Shown here one piece after another: positions 18,712 through 28,484 of a DNA stretch of 64,000 nt. The stretch is taken from positions 124,001-188,000 of the forward strand of contig QZKV01000065.1 in the NCBI GenBank assembly GCA_003599575.1, read 5' to 3'. Source of the stretch: Desulfobacteraceae bacterium (GTDB lineage: Bacteria > Desulfobacterota > Desulfobacteria > Desulfobacterales > Desulfosarcinaceae). The notes below the pieces were generated by a model. That model did not search any database. It was given only the letters and a program-made list of their open reading frames with translations, and was not told the origin of the DNA. The first letter of the stretch is position 1. The number at the start of each line of letters is the position of its first letter. The translations under genes were made by a program, and so were the position numbers.

Positions 18712-20097
18712 TCACGGTCTCTTTATTTCCTCTATGGCAGGCCTCTTCCATGTCTTCATCTTTTCGAAATCCGGAGCATAAATGCGGAGCGCTACGTCAA
18801 GGGCCTGATCATTGCGATGAGTGGGCAGCCAGTTTTCGTCCGAAACCCCCACGGGCTTTTCGGCTGAGATGTATATGTCGAGACCCCCTTCGTCGTTCAG
18901 TTGGTAGCCTGTATTCTCGCCCACGCTGTACTTTTGCCTGTCGTTAGGTATGAAGAAGCCGGTCCTGGAATCGTAGAGCGTGAACGACCAGAATGCCTTG
19001 GCTGGGGGCAGCTGATCCTTGGCAATGCGGATAACGTAATCGTTGCGTGCATTGAGCACCTCTTTTGCAAGGGCGCGAGAGCCAAGATAGATCGCCTGAT
19101 GCTCCGGTTGACCCAATGGGCCGACCACTGTCTGGAACAACTGTGTCTCTAGATCGATCCGGCCCTTTGGCATGAAAAGCCTGCTCCGGTTCACGGGCGG
19201 CCGCACACTTTTTTCCACACTCTCCGCCACCGGGCGGAGCCGCAGAGAACCGATTCCTGCTGCTTTGGCCGGATCAAAGGATTTTCCGGGCTCCATGCCG
19301 AGTGCCTTGCAGGCCTCAAGCAGCGCCCGATCCATGTCATTATTCGGATCGAAAATTGTGTGGTTCAGGACAAACTGCATTACCTCCAAGAAATTCGTTC
19401 CGAAAACGTCGGCGGTCGTTCTCCCGAACTCCGGAAACGAAAGATCGGCAGGTGCTATGCCCGGCCCGTTCTTGAACTGGGAGAGGGTTTTAAGGGTCAC
19501 TTGTCGCAACTGTGACTTGATCCGCTCCGCGCGCGGCGGATCATTCAGATGGGGCATGGCGCGAAGTATCATGGCCACGAAATCTCCGGTCATCTCGCAG
19601 GTACGATCCACACCTTCAACAGGTTCACCATGGTAGCGCTCCGTACGTTGATTGTAGAAGAGCACACGGGAAGGTCGGGAAAAGTCTCCCCTTTCAAAGG
19701 TGGTCGACATAGGGATTTCTATGTAGTGATCGTACGCCGATGTCATCATCGACACGTATTTCGAGTCGATGGCAGGAACCTCCACGATCACCGCCTCTTT
19801 ACGTAAATCGAGAAGGGCTGTCAGATTAAGAGTGTCGTTATTGGGCCGGGCGACACTTCTTGCTGTGTGGCCGGCCAGTCGACCGGAGAAAAGTATTTTA
19901 TTCCACCCGGAGTAGGCTGCCCACTTTGCGAAGGTGTTGTATAAGGCCACATACGGGTAGGACCGGCGTACGATGTTCACTGTGTCAACGGCACTTGGGC
20001 GTACGCCACTGTACTCCTCGGCTCCGCCGAGATTGACGTACGGGAAAAGGAGACACAGGAGAAGAATAAGGCATTTTCGTTTGCAGATGGTCTTCAT
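18712..20097 (-). CDS. DUF1254/DUF1214 domain exported protein
   Basis: Signal peptide MKTICKRKCLILLLCLLFPYVNLGGA; ARPNNDTLNLTALLDLRKEAVIVEVPAID; FWSFTLYDSRTGFFIPNDRQKYSVGENTGYQLNDEGGLDIYISAEKP. Confidence 0.88.
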   Translation of the reverse strand: MKTICKRKCLILLLCLLFPYVNLGGAEEYSGVRPSAVDTVNIVRRSYPYVALYNTFAKWAAYSGWNKILFSGRLAGHTARSVARPNNDTLNLTALLDLRKEAVIVEVPAIDSKYVSMMTSAYDHYIEIPMSTTFERGDFSRPSRVLFYNQRTERYHGEPVEGVDRTCEMTGDFVAMILRAMPHLNDPPRAERIKSQLRQVTLKTLSQFKNGPGIAPADLSFPEFGRTTADVFGTNFLEVMQFVLNHTIFDPNNDMDRALLEACKALGMEPGKSFDPAKAAGIGSLRLRPVAESVEKSVRPPVNRSRLFMPKGRIDLETQLFQTVVGPLGQPEHQAIYLGSRALAKEVLNARNDYVIRIAKDQLPPAKAFWSFTLYDSRTGFFIPNDRQKYSVGENTGYQLNDEGGLDIYISAEKPVGVSDENWLPTHRNDQALDVALRIYAPDFEKMKTWKRPAIEEIKRP

Positions 20098-20496
20098 CGG
20101 TCTATTCTTTGGCCGGGGGCTTCCAACAAAGGGGTAAATCGGAGCGCACCAAAACATCAAACCGATCCGCAACCTCTCTTTGAATGCTTTGGCCCCTGTC
20201 TGGAGGGTATGGCTGCCGGTCGAGTGCGTTTTTTGGCTGGTATTGGACAGCCGATCTTTGCGCCGAGCACCGCCCATCGGATTCGTCTCCTGGCTAGGCA
20301 TCATACATGAAAGCCATTCACGAGGGCAAAACAAAAATGATAGCGGCGATTCTATGAAATCGCATGTCAATACCCACCCAGTACAATCCCCTGCAGCAAA
20401 GCGGATGCCGCACGCTTCAACTTTTTAATCGAAGGCCAAATATGCAAACTCCGATTCCGGTCTATCTGTTGCATCAGCAGAGAGTTGAATATCGAC

Positions 20497-21768
20497 TTAT
20501 TTTTTTTTGAGCGAACGGACCTGCCGGCCGGGCATCAGCATGCCGATTGCCATACCCGACGCAATCATGGCCAGCGTGATGGCGAAGGACAGGTCGTATT
20601 TTCCGGTTGCGTCGTATAAAACGCCCGCAAGCGCCGGACTGGCGGCGCTTGCAAGCGTGACGACCGGTGAGGTCCAGCCGAGAATCCGGGCGTAATGGGT
20701 TCGTCCGAAGTAAGTACCCAGCAGATGCGGCATCAACACGATCATGCCGCCGAAGCCGATTCCAGTCAGAATCGAGTAGGCGTAGATGAAGTAAATCGAT
20801 CTTGCGTGCATCAGGCACAGGATGCCGAGCCCCATGCCGGAGAGGAAAAAAACGGATAGACGGCGTCCATCGAACCGCATGCCCAACGCCCCGCACGACA
20901 GTCGCCCAATGATGCTGAAGCCCAACATCGTACCCAAGGCGGTTGCCGACGCCATCGGGGAGAAGCCAAGGTCCTGCAGATAGGCGACCTGATGGGTGTT
21001 GAGGATGTTGGCGGCAAACAGGATAATCGCGAAGAGCGCGACGATCATCCACAATGCAGGCGATTGCAAGGCCTCCCCCACCAGCCAGTCCGGCTCTGCC
21101 GGATCCGGTTGCCTTCCGGCGGCCTGCTTTGTGTTGCGCTCTGCGGATCCCGGGTCGATGCCATCCGGCTTTTGACCGATATCTTCAGGTCGATTCCGGA
21201 TGAGCAGACCTCCAAGAATAACGGATAGAAAGAGGTGCATGCCGGCCAGGCAAGTCCAGGCCCGCGGCCATCCATAAGTGGAGATCAACCAGCTGATCAT
21301 GGGGGGCATGGCAAAGCCGCCTATTCCGCCCGATGCGAACAGCAGCCCCATGGCCATGGATCTCCTTCGAATGAACCAGTTGTTGATCACCGAAGTAATC
21401 GGAATGAATTCGCCAAAGGCAATCACAATCCCGATGATCACTCCGAAAAAAACATAGGCGTGCCAAATGGCACCGACTTTGGACATACCCAGCAAGCCGA
21501 CCACAGCGAGGGTGTTGCAGACAAAAATATTTTTCCTCGCCCCGAACCGCGCAATGGTCATACCGGCAAGCGGCCCCAGCATGCCGCCGATGATGAAAAA
21601 AAGTGTATAGGGACCGGATAAGACCGACCGGCTCCAATCAAAAGTAGCACTCATGGCAGGCAAAAAAACGCCGTACGCATAAGTGATATTTCCGCACAAG
21701 CTCCCATAGATCAGCATCAGTCCGAGAAGATTGATCCATCCATAAAAGCGCATAGGCCGGGTTCTCAT
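20497..21768 (-). CDS. MFS transporter, OxlT/monocarboxylate-type
   Basis: Twelve hydrophobic segments; FYGWINLLGLMLIYGSLCGNITYAYGVFLPAMSATFDWSRSVLSGPYTLFFIIGGMLGPLAG. Confidence 0.92.
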   Translation of the reverse strand: MRTRPMRFYGWINLLGLMLIYGSLCGNITYAYGVFLPAMSATFDWSRSVLSGPYTLFFIIGGMLGPLAGMTIARFGARKNIFVCNTLAVVGLLGMSKVGAIWHAYVFFGVIIGIVIAFGEFIPITSVINNWFIRRRSMAMGLLFASGGIGGFAMPPMISWLISTYGWPRAWTCLAGMHLFLSVILGGLLIRNRPEDIGQKPDGIDPGSAERNTKQAAGRQPDPAEPDWLVGEALQSPALWMIVALFAIILFAANILNTHQVAYLQDLGFSPMASATALGTMLGFSIIGRLSCGALGMRFDGRRLSVFFLSGMGLGILCLMHARSIYFIYAYSILTGIGFGGMIVLMPHLLGTYFGRTHYARILGWTSPVVTLASAASPALAGVLYDATGKYDLSFAITLAMIASGMAIGMLMPGRQVRSLKKK

Positions 21769-21850
21769 CGCGTTGCACTCTTGACTGCCGGCGAAAATGG
21801 AAAGTTCTTACCAGCCGATGGGCCGGATCCGGACACTGCGGTATCGATGC

Positions 21851-22486
21851 TCATTTTCGATTCGCCTTTACTCGGCGTTCATTGCTGACCGGAAAAGGAT
21901 ATTCCATGTGCATAGCCGTAGCTTTGGCAATGTCTTCACCGAGGTACCGGGCAACCACCTTGAGGGCCATGTCGATTCCCGCCGAGATGCCAGCCGAAGT
22001 GAACACACGGCCGTCCTCGACGACATGCTGCTCGTACTCAACGGTCACTGCAGGAAAAGAGTCCCGCATCCAATCCAAGGATTTCCAGTGCGTCGTTGCA
22101 TGCAACCCATCGATCAATCCAGCGTGCCCCAGCAGCATCGCGCCGGTGCAGACGGAAGTCATCGTTTCAACTTCAGCAGCCTTTGAGCGCAGCCATTCAA
22201 GCATCAGCGGGTTTTTCAATTCCTTGCGTGTGCCCCACCCACCGGGAACAACCAGGATATCGAGTTTGGGACAATTTTCGAATGAAAAATGCGGAATGAC
22301 TTTCATGCCCCCGGTTGTCGTGACATTGGAAAGAGTTTCAGCGACTAAAAATACTTCGAATGGGGAAGGCTCTTCCCGCCGCTTGGCCTCATCAATGCGG
22401 GTTGCTGAAAATACCTCGAACGGGCCGCAAAAATCGAGCACCTCAATGTCCTTGAAGATAACGATGCCCACACGCTTTCGGATCAT
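21851..22486 (-). CDS. DJ-1/PfpI family GATase1-like protein
   Basis: VGIVIFKDIEVLDFCGPFEVFSATR; DILVVPGGWGTRKELKNP; TMTSVCTGAMLLGHAGLIDGLHATTHW. Confidence 0.92.
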   Translation of the reverse strand: MIRKRVGIVIFKDIEVLDFCGPFEVFSATRIDEAKRREEPSPFEVFLVAETLSNVTTTGGMKVIPHFSFENCPKLDILVVPGGWGTRKELKNPLMLEWLRSKAAEVETMTSVCTGAMLLGHAGLIDGLHATTHWKSLDWMRDSFPAVTVEYEQHVVEDGRVFTSAGISAGIDMALKVVARYLGEDIAKATAMHMEYPFPVSNERRVKANRK

Positions 22487-22849
22487 TTTTACCTCCCGGT
22501 GGCGCAGCTCCGTTTACCGGCTGCGCGTGACGGAAATTTATCCTAAGCAGGCGGCAGGTTGCCACCTCTAATTCAGTTCTGTGCGATCCAACACTTTTTA
22601 GTAAAGGCATGCAGCATACTCGAGTTTTTTCCTCCTCGAAACATCTTTTTCGGCGCTTCCATATGCTCGGGATCCACTGGCGGTCATTCCGCCGAACTCG
22701 ACCGGCCGTGGCGGGCGCAGAGGTTCGTGCGCCGGCAGCCCTTTCAAGGACCGCTGGGTGCTCACAAGCATAGATTCAGTGACCTATAATCCAGTCTTCA
22801 ATAACGTGCCGCTTTGGGGGATTTTGCTTAGTCGGTGAATACCGAGACC

Positions 22850-22980
22850 TACCGCACGGCAAATCGATATCCGTCATTCCGGCGTAAGCCGGGCACGCAG
22901 TGAAGCCTTGGCGCTATCCAGTGGCAATGGCACAATTTCCTGGTTCTCGCCTGGATGCCGGGTCGAGCCCGGCATGACGA
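22850..22980. repeat. 131-bp direct repeat copy 1, with terminal palindrome ATGCCGGGTCGAGCCCGGCAT
   Basis: taccgcacggcaaatcgatatccgtcattccggcg...ggatgccgggtcgagcccggcatgacga; near-identical to 23039..23169. Confidence 0.9.
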
Positions 22981-23009
22981 TGTCGGAGGCACAGCCGTAT
23001 ACCGGGACT

Positions 23010-23169
23010 TACCGCTCGGCAAATCGATATCCGTCATTTACCGCTCAGCAAATCGATATCCGTCATTGCGGCGCAAGCCGGGCACGCAGTGAAGCCTTGG
23101 CGCTATCCAGTGGCAATGGCACAATTTCCCGGTTCTCGCCTGGATGCCGGGTCGAGCCCGGCATGACGA
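23010..23169. repeat. Direct repeat copy 2 (23039..23169) preceded by a short partial copy of the unit start (23010..23037)
   Basis: taccgctcggcaaatcgatatccgtcat then taccgctcagcaaatcgatatccgtcattgcggcg...gcatgacga. Confidence 0.9.
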
Positions 23170-23428
23170 GATCAGGGGCACTTTCGGATATCGGATTACG
23201 CTACTGGAGTGAACTGCATAACCATTTATTTAGAATATGTGTACTCAGGTCAGTGGCCCGGAGTTTGAGCGCATGTGCGTTTCCGGGCCTCCCGGAGCGC
23301 ACTAAAGGCACTTGAACGTGTGGGTATGGCCCAAACCGCCTGCCGCGACCGCCGGGTTTAAGACCAGAAAGTTGAATTAACTATCTTCCATTCAGATTTT
23401 TGTTGACATTCAATTTACGACAATGACA

Positions 23429-23440
23429 TTGTCGACAATA
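23429..23440. promoter_or_regulatory. Predicted GntR (FCD/FadR-type) operator ATTGTCGACAAT upstream of the Liv operon
   Basis: Perfect 12-bp palindrome, 25 bp from the start of a TTGACA box (23404..23409); same palindrome at 32703..32714. Confidence 0.65.
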
Positions 23441-23480
23441 CCACCTTCCGTTTGGCTTTAAACTCCTAAGGGGTCGTCGA

Positions 23481-24266
23481 ATGGCAACAAACCCAAATCT
23501 GCTTGAAATTCGTAATCTTTCTCTCAACTTCGGAGGTATCGGGGCCCTAAATAAAGTCGACCTGAACGTAAAAAGGGGCCTCCTCTTTTCACTCATTGGG
23601 CCGAACGGCGCCGGTAAAACAAGCCTAGTAAACTGTATTTCTAAATTTTATATCCCCAAAAGCGGTAAAATCAGCTTCAATGGCCGTGATATTACCTCTA
23701 TCGCCTCCCATGATGTGGTCCGCTGCGGTATCTCCCGGACCTTTCAAAATATAGAGCTTTTCAAGGAAATGACAGTCCTCGACAATATCAAGCTCGGGCG
23801 CCATATCCATCTTCGCTCCGGTCCGATTTCAGGAATCCTATACTGGGGCAAAGCCAAAAAGGAAGAAAAGGAACTCGAGGAACTTCTGGCCCGGGAAATC
23901 CTCTCTTTTCTTGATCTCAGCTCCTACAAAAACCGCGTCGTCGGAACGCTCTCTTATGGACTCCAGAAGCGAGTCGATCTGGCCAGGGCTCTCGCATGCA
24001 AACCGGAGCTTCTAATCCTTGACGAACCGGTGGCCGGCATGAATCGCGAAGAAACCAAAGATATGATCGACCACGTGCTCCAAATCAAGAAATCCTGGGG
24101 TTTGACCGTTTTTCTCATTGAACATGACATGGAAATCGTAATGAACATCTCCGACTGGATAGCTGTGATGAATTTCGGCGAAAAAATGGCGGAAGGAACG
24201 GCTGCGGAGGTTCAAAAGAACCCTGAAGTGATACGGATCTATCTGGGAAAGCAATGCCAGCAATAA
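23481..24266 (+). CDS. Branched-chain amino acid-type ABC transporter ATP-binding protein (LivG-like)
   Basis: GPNGAGKTSLVNCISKFYIPKSGKISFNGRDIT; LSYGLQKRVDLARALACKPELLILDEPVAGMNREET. Confidence 0.95.
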   Translation: MATNPNLLEIRNLSLNFGGIGALNKVDLNVKRGLLFSLIGPNGAGKTSLVNCISKFYIPKSGKISFNGRDITSIASHDVVRCGISRTFQNIELFKEMTVLDNIKLGRHIHLRSGPISGILYWGKAKKEEKELEELLAREILSFLDLSSYKNRVVGTLSYGLQKRVDLARALACKPELLILDEPVAGMNREETKDMIDHVLQIKKSWGLTVFLIEHDMEIVMNISDWIAVMNFGEKMAEGTAAEVQKNPEVIRIYLGKQCQQ

Positions 24267-24278
24267 GGGGAGAGGCTG

Positions 24279-25163
24279 ATGCAACTTTTAATGAATGTTC
24301 TGGTCGCCGGGATTGCCACAGGTAGCGTCTATTCCCTCATTGCTATCGGACTTGTTCTGATTTTCAAGTCGAGCGGAGTTATTAACTTTGCTCAGGGATC
24401 GATGGTGATGATAGGAGCGTTCTTATCCTACGCCTTCGTTACCCAACTTAAGTTATCCGTCTATACAAGCCTCTTTTTAGCTCTTTTAATTTCCGCAATC
24501 ATCGGTGTGATCATAGAACGTTTCGTCCTCCGTTACCTTACGGGGGTTTCACTTATTTCAATTATCATGGTGACAATGGGAATTTCCATCATTATGGATG
24601 GAAGTGCTCTGGCGATTTGGGGATCCTCCAATTTTACATTTCCTCGTATGTTTCCTTCCTTTTCGGTCAGCTTCGCTGGAATACGAATTGCTTCCAGCTA
24701 CATCTGGAGTTTTGTCGCTTCAATGAGTCTTTTGTTGATATTCTTCATCTTTTTTAAGTATTCCAACTTAGGGCTTTCCATGCGGGCCGCGGCTGACAAT
24801 CAGAAACTTGCGATTGCCTTGGGAATCAGTCCAAGAAAAATCTTATCAGTTACATGGGCGATAAGCTCAGTCGTGGCGACTGCAGGAGGAATTCTGCTTG
24901 CAAGTCTGAGTTCTCTTCACGTCAGCCTGAGTTTTATTGGCCTGGTTGTGTTTCCAGTGGTCATCCTGGGCGGCCTTGACAGTATCGTGGGGGCTGCTAT
25001 CGGCGGCATCATCGTGGGTATCATCGAGGCGATAGCAGGTGTCTATATAGCACCACTTCTGGGCGGCGCATTTCAACAGGTTGCTGCATTTGCTTTTCTT
25101 TTGATCATTCTTTTTATCAAACCGTACGGATTGTTTGGGACAAAACAAATCGAAAGGCTCTAA
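24279..25163 (+). CDS. Branched-chain amino acid-type ABC transporter permease (LivH-like)
   Basis: VAGIATGSVYSLIAIGLVLIFKSSGVINFAQGSMVMIGAFLSY; AIGGIIVGIIEAIAGVYI. Confidence 0.95.
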   Translation: MQLLMNVLVAGIATGSVYSLIAIGLVLIFKSSGVINFAQGSMVMIGAFLSYAFVTQLKLSVYTSLFLALLISAIIGVIIERFVLRYLTGVSLISIIMVTMGISIIMDGSALAIWGSSNFTFPRMFPSFSVSFAGIRIASSYIWSFVASMSLLLIFFIFFKYSNLGLSMRAAADNQKLAIALGISPRKILSVTWAISSVVATAGGILLASLSSLHVSLSFIGLVVFPVVILGGLDSIVGAAIGGIIVGIIEAIAGVYIAPLLGGAFQQVAAFAFLLIILFIKPYGLFGTKQIERL

Positions 25164-25166
25164 GGC

Positions 25167-26219
25167 ATGGCTGCTTTTCCGGGGAACAAGCGACTGGCGC
25201 TGGTGGTGATTTGCTCCTTTGTGTTCCTATTACTCCCCTTCTCACTCGCGTCCTACACCAAGTATATTCTATTTTTGATCAACATGTCGGCTATCGGTGT
25301 CATCGGCGCCTCGGGACTGAACATTCTCACAGGCTACACAGGCCTGATTTCCATGGGGCAGGCGGCCTTTATGGGAGTAGGCGCCTATACCGTGGCCATC
25401 CTGAGCACCCGTTTTGGCCTTCCCTTCTGGATCAATCTACCTGCCGCGGGAATCGTAACGATGATCGTGGGGATAATCGCCGGCACCCCTTCGCTTCGGT
25501 TAAAAGGATTCTATCTCGCAATGGCCACTTTGGCAGCCCAGTTCCTTCTGGAATACCTGTTCAAGAACTGGGAAGGATTAACCTTGGGGGTTCAGGGCAT
25601 TTTTATCACCCCGCCCAAGATCTTCGGTTTGCACATGAATGATGACCGCGTGTTCTACTTTATCGTGGTGCCTTTGGCCATCTTGGGTGTCCTCGCCAGT
25701 CGGAATCTTTTCAGAACCAACGTGGGACGCTCTTTCATTGCCATACGAGACCGGGACATCGCAGCCGGTCTCATTGGAATCAACGTGCTAAAGTACAAGT
25801 TGTATTCATTTGCGATCAGCTCTTTTTACGCCGGGGTGGCCGGTGGTCTATGGTCTTACTATATGACCATCATTAACCCGGAAGCCTTTCAGTTAACTAC
25901 TTCAATAGACTACATAGCAATGATCATTGTCGGCGGAATGGGTACCATTCTCGGCGCCGTCTTTGGCGCTCTGTTCGTCGTACTTCTCCCCGAGGCGATT
26001 CAGCGCATAATGGAGATCCTGCAGCCTATCCTTAACATCGATTACACTTTTGTAGCTTTCAAGCAAATTATCTTTGGTTTCTTCATTGTCATATTTCTAA
26101 TTGTGGAACCCAGAGGCTTGGCGCAAATTTTTTCGCGAATCTCCGCAGCAATAAAACACCGGAAGGATGGAAAGGAGGTTAAGGAAAAAGAATCGTTGGA
26201 GTCGGCCTTCGTAGAATAA
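25167..26219 (+). CDS. Branched-chain amino acid-type ABC transporter permease (LivM-like)
   Basis: GLNILTGYTGLISMGQAAFMGVGAYTVAIL; GRSFIAIRDRDIAAGLIGINVLKYKLYSFAISSFYAGVAGGLW. Confidence 0.95.
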   Translation: MAAFPGNKRLALVVICSFVFLLLPFSLASYTKYILFLINMSAIGVIGASGLNILTGYTGLISMGQAAFMGVGAYTVAILSTRFGLPFWINLPAAGIVTMIVGIIAGTPSLRLKGFYLAMATLAAQFLLEYLFKNWEGLTLGVQGIFITPPKIFGLHMNDDRVFYFIVVPLAILGVLASRNLFRTNVGRSFIAIRDRDIAAGLIGINVLKYKLYSFAISSFYAGVAGGLWSYYMTIINPEAFQLTTSIDYIAMIIVGGMGTILGAVFGALFVVLLPEAIQRIMEILQPILNIDYTFVAFKQIIFGFFIVIFLIVEPRGLAQIFSRISAAIKHRKDGKEVKEKESLESAFVE

Positions 26220-26247
26220 TCATTCACTTTACAGGAGGGTTTGGACC

Positions 26248-27423
26248 ATGAAAAAGATTTCGATCTTGATAATTGCAAGCCTGATTATGACAGCAGGCTT
26301 CTTTTCAACAGCGAGCGCAGGAGAAATTCCTATTGGGATCTGGGGGACCTTGAGCGGAACCGATACCGATGTAAATGGCATGTCCTATGGACCAAGAGAC
26401 TTCTTGACCTATGCGAATGAAAAGTTCGGAGGAGTTATGGGGCATAAATATGTTCCCATTCTGCTGGACGGCAAGAACGCAATCCCCGAGGAAGTCAAGG
26501 TGTTCAAACGTTTAGCTGACGTCGACCGCGCCATTGTAATCAACGGCTGGTCCACGGGAGGGACAAAAGCCCTTAGAGATCAAATCAACACGTTGACCAA
26601 GATCCCTTATCTAGGACAAACTTTGACCAAGGACGTCCTCGATCCAAAACTCTACCCCTTCATTTTTTTGATCGGGCCGACTTACGAAGACCAGGTTGTC
26701 ATAGGCTTGAACTGGGCCAAACAGCAGGGGGCTAAAACTTTTGCTTTCCTGCATGCCGACATCGAGTATGGAAGGGGGCCGGTTCGCACGGCCATAAATG
26801 AGAAAGTACCGGAAAAACTAGGCTTAACTATCGTTGGAGATATTGAATATCCGGGCGCATCGCCGGACTTTACTTCACAGTTGCTCAGGATACAGCAACT
26901 CAATCCCGATTATATCTACATACAAGATTCAGTCAACAATACCATTAAAATCCTCAGGGATGCCGCCAAAGTAGGGGTGCCCGCAAGCAAGTTCATCGGC
27001 AATTGCTATAATTTCAGTCATCTGATCACCGATACGGCCGGAAAAGATGCGGAGGGATTCAAAGCTCTCCAGATCAATGCAGATTGGGGTGAGGATATCC
27101 CACTCATGAAAGAGATCATGGAATTTAAAAAGACCCATAAAGTAGCCAAAGAGGACACCTATTACGTCAAGGGCTGGGTGGAAGGGAAAATCATTCACGA
27201 GGCGGTTTCCCGGGTGCTGAAGAAGACCGGTGGAAAAATTCCCGAACTTGCGGCGTTCCGCCAAATGGTCAGAGACGAATGGGAGAACATTGAAGAATTC
27301 GACACCGGCGGCGGCACTCCTCCGCTCACTTATAAAGGTCACCAGGGTCATGCCTTGGCACGGATCCTCGAAGTCAAGGGAGGGAAGTACGTTCCAATCA
27401 GTGACTGGATCGAAAGCAATTAA
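26248..27423 (+). CDS. ABC transporter substrate-binding protein (LivK/Peripla_BP_6-like)
   Basis: Signal peptide; GEIPIGIWGTLSGTDTDVNGMSYGPRDFLTYANEKFGGVMGHKYVPILLDGKN. Confidence 0.92.
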   Translation: MKKISILIIASLIMTAGFFSTASAGEIPIGIWGTLSGTDTDVNGMSYGPRDFLTYANEKFGGVMGHKYVPILLDGKNAIPEEVKVFKRLADVDRAIVINGWSTGGTKALRDQINTLTKIPYLGQTLTKDVLDPKLYPFIFLIGPTYEDQVVIGLNWAKQQGAKTFAFLHADIEYGRGPVRTAINEKVPEKLGLTIVGDIEYPGASPDFTSQLLRIQQLNPDYIYIQDSVNNTIKILRDAAKVGVPASKFIGNCYNFSHLITDTAGKDAEGFKALQINADWGEDIPLMKEIMEFKKTHKVAKEDTYYVKGWVEGKIIHEAVSRVLKKTGGKIPELAAFRQMVRDEWENIEEFDTGGGTPPLTYKGHQGHALARILEVKGGKYVPISDWIESN

Positions 27424-27474
27424 TTTCTTTTGCCGGGTAAGGCATGTCCCGTGTCCGCCCTTGGAAATCAAACT

Positions 27475-28206
27475 ATGCTGCTTGAATTCAATGAAGTTGA
27501 GATTCTTTATAGCAACATTATCCTCGCTTTAAAGGGGGTAACTCTGGAAGTTTCAGAGGGAAGCATCGTGAGCATCCTCGGGTCCAATGGGGCTGGAAAA
27601 TCCACCATCCTGAAGGCAATTTCAGGCCTGCTTACGACCGAAAGCGGCCGGATCAGCAAAGGTGCCGTTATCTTTCAGGGAAAGCGGATCAACGGGGTGG
27701 AGCCGGCCGTGATTGCAAGGTCCGGGATTTCCATGGTCATGGAGGGCAGGGCCTTGTTCCGATCCCTGACGGTGGAAGAGAACATTAAGGTAGGGAGCCT
27801 TATCCGCAAAGACGGCAAAAAACAAATAGCTGAGGACTTGGAAACCATCACGCGGTTTTTCCCACGCCTGTGGGAACGAAAGCGTCAAACGGCCGGAACC
27901 TTGAGCGGCGGAGAAGCGCAAATGCTTGTGATCTCCATGGCCTTGATGACCAAGCCCAAGCTTCTCCTTCTGGATGAACCGTCCCTCGGGCTTGCCCCCT
28001 TAATGGCCGAACATGTTTTCGAGGCGATAAAGAAGATCAACGCTGATTTGGGAACGACCATCGTGCTGGTAGAGCAAAATGCCTATCTTTCCCTTCCGAT
28101 ATCTGATTTCGCCTACGTCATTACCAATGGGCAGGTTGCCTTGAAAGCGGCCGCGGAAGAACTGGAAGGGCGGGATATTTCCTGTTATTATCTGGGAGCT
28201 AATTGA
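27475..28206 (+). CDS. Branched-chain amino acid-type ABC transporter ATP-binding protein (LivF-like)
   Basis: GSNGAGKSTILKAISGLLTTESGRI; LSGGEAQMLVISMALMTKPKLLLLDEPSLGLAPLMAEHVFEAIKKI. Confidence 0.94.
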   Translation: MLLEFNEVEILYSNIILALKGVTLEVSEGSIVSILGSNGAGKSTILKAISGLLTTESGRISKGAVIFQGKRINGVEPAVIARSGISMVMEGRALFRSLTVEENIKVGSLIRKDGKKQIAEDLETITRFFPRLWERKRQTAGTLSGGEAQMLVISMALMTKPKLLLLDEPSLGLAPLMAEHVFEAIKKINADLGTTIVLVEQNAYLSLPISDFAYVITNGQVALKAAAEELEGRDISCYYLGAN

Positions 28207-28257
28207 TAGACAGCAGGCTGTTGTGTTTTCATCTTGACTTTAGGTATGGGTTTACTT

Positions 28258-28295
28258 CCGGGAGAGCCTACCGTCCAATGAGCAGGCTCTCCCGG
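28258..28295. other. Intercistronic perfect 12-bp hairpin
   Basis: CCGGGAGAGCCT ... AGGCTCTCCCGG. Confidence 0.7.
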
Positions 28296-28484
28296 AGGCC
28301 TCCACTAAGGGGGATAACGGCAAACCTTCGCTATCCAGATACCCATCCATGCAAAGAGGTTTCCAAACTTTCAATCGGGCTCAAAGTAAATACGCGGTGC
28401 AATGTTCTGCAGGTCAAGTGCGCGGTTTTGAAGTTACTTCTACTCAAAGCCCCGGTCATACCATAAAAAAGGAGATCGATAACC

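Noticed and set aside
22850-23169. CRISPR array
   Set aside because: Two long (131 bp) repeats and one partial unit with irregular spacing; no short regularly spaced repeats and no cas genes. No CRISPR seen elsewhere in the window.
23481-28206. Calling the Liv-type transporter a leucine/isoleucine/valine importer with gene symbols livGHMKF
   Set aside because: Family membership is clear but substrate is not; gene context argues for a different substrate, so symbols were left blank.
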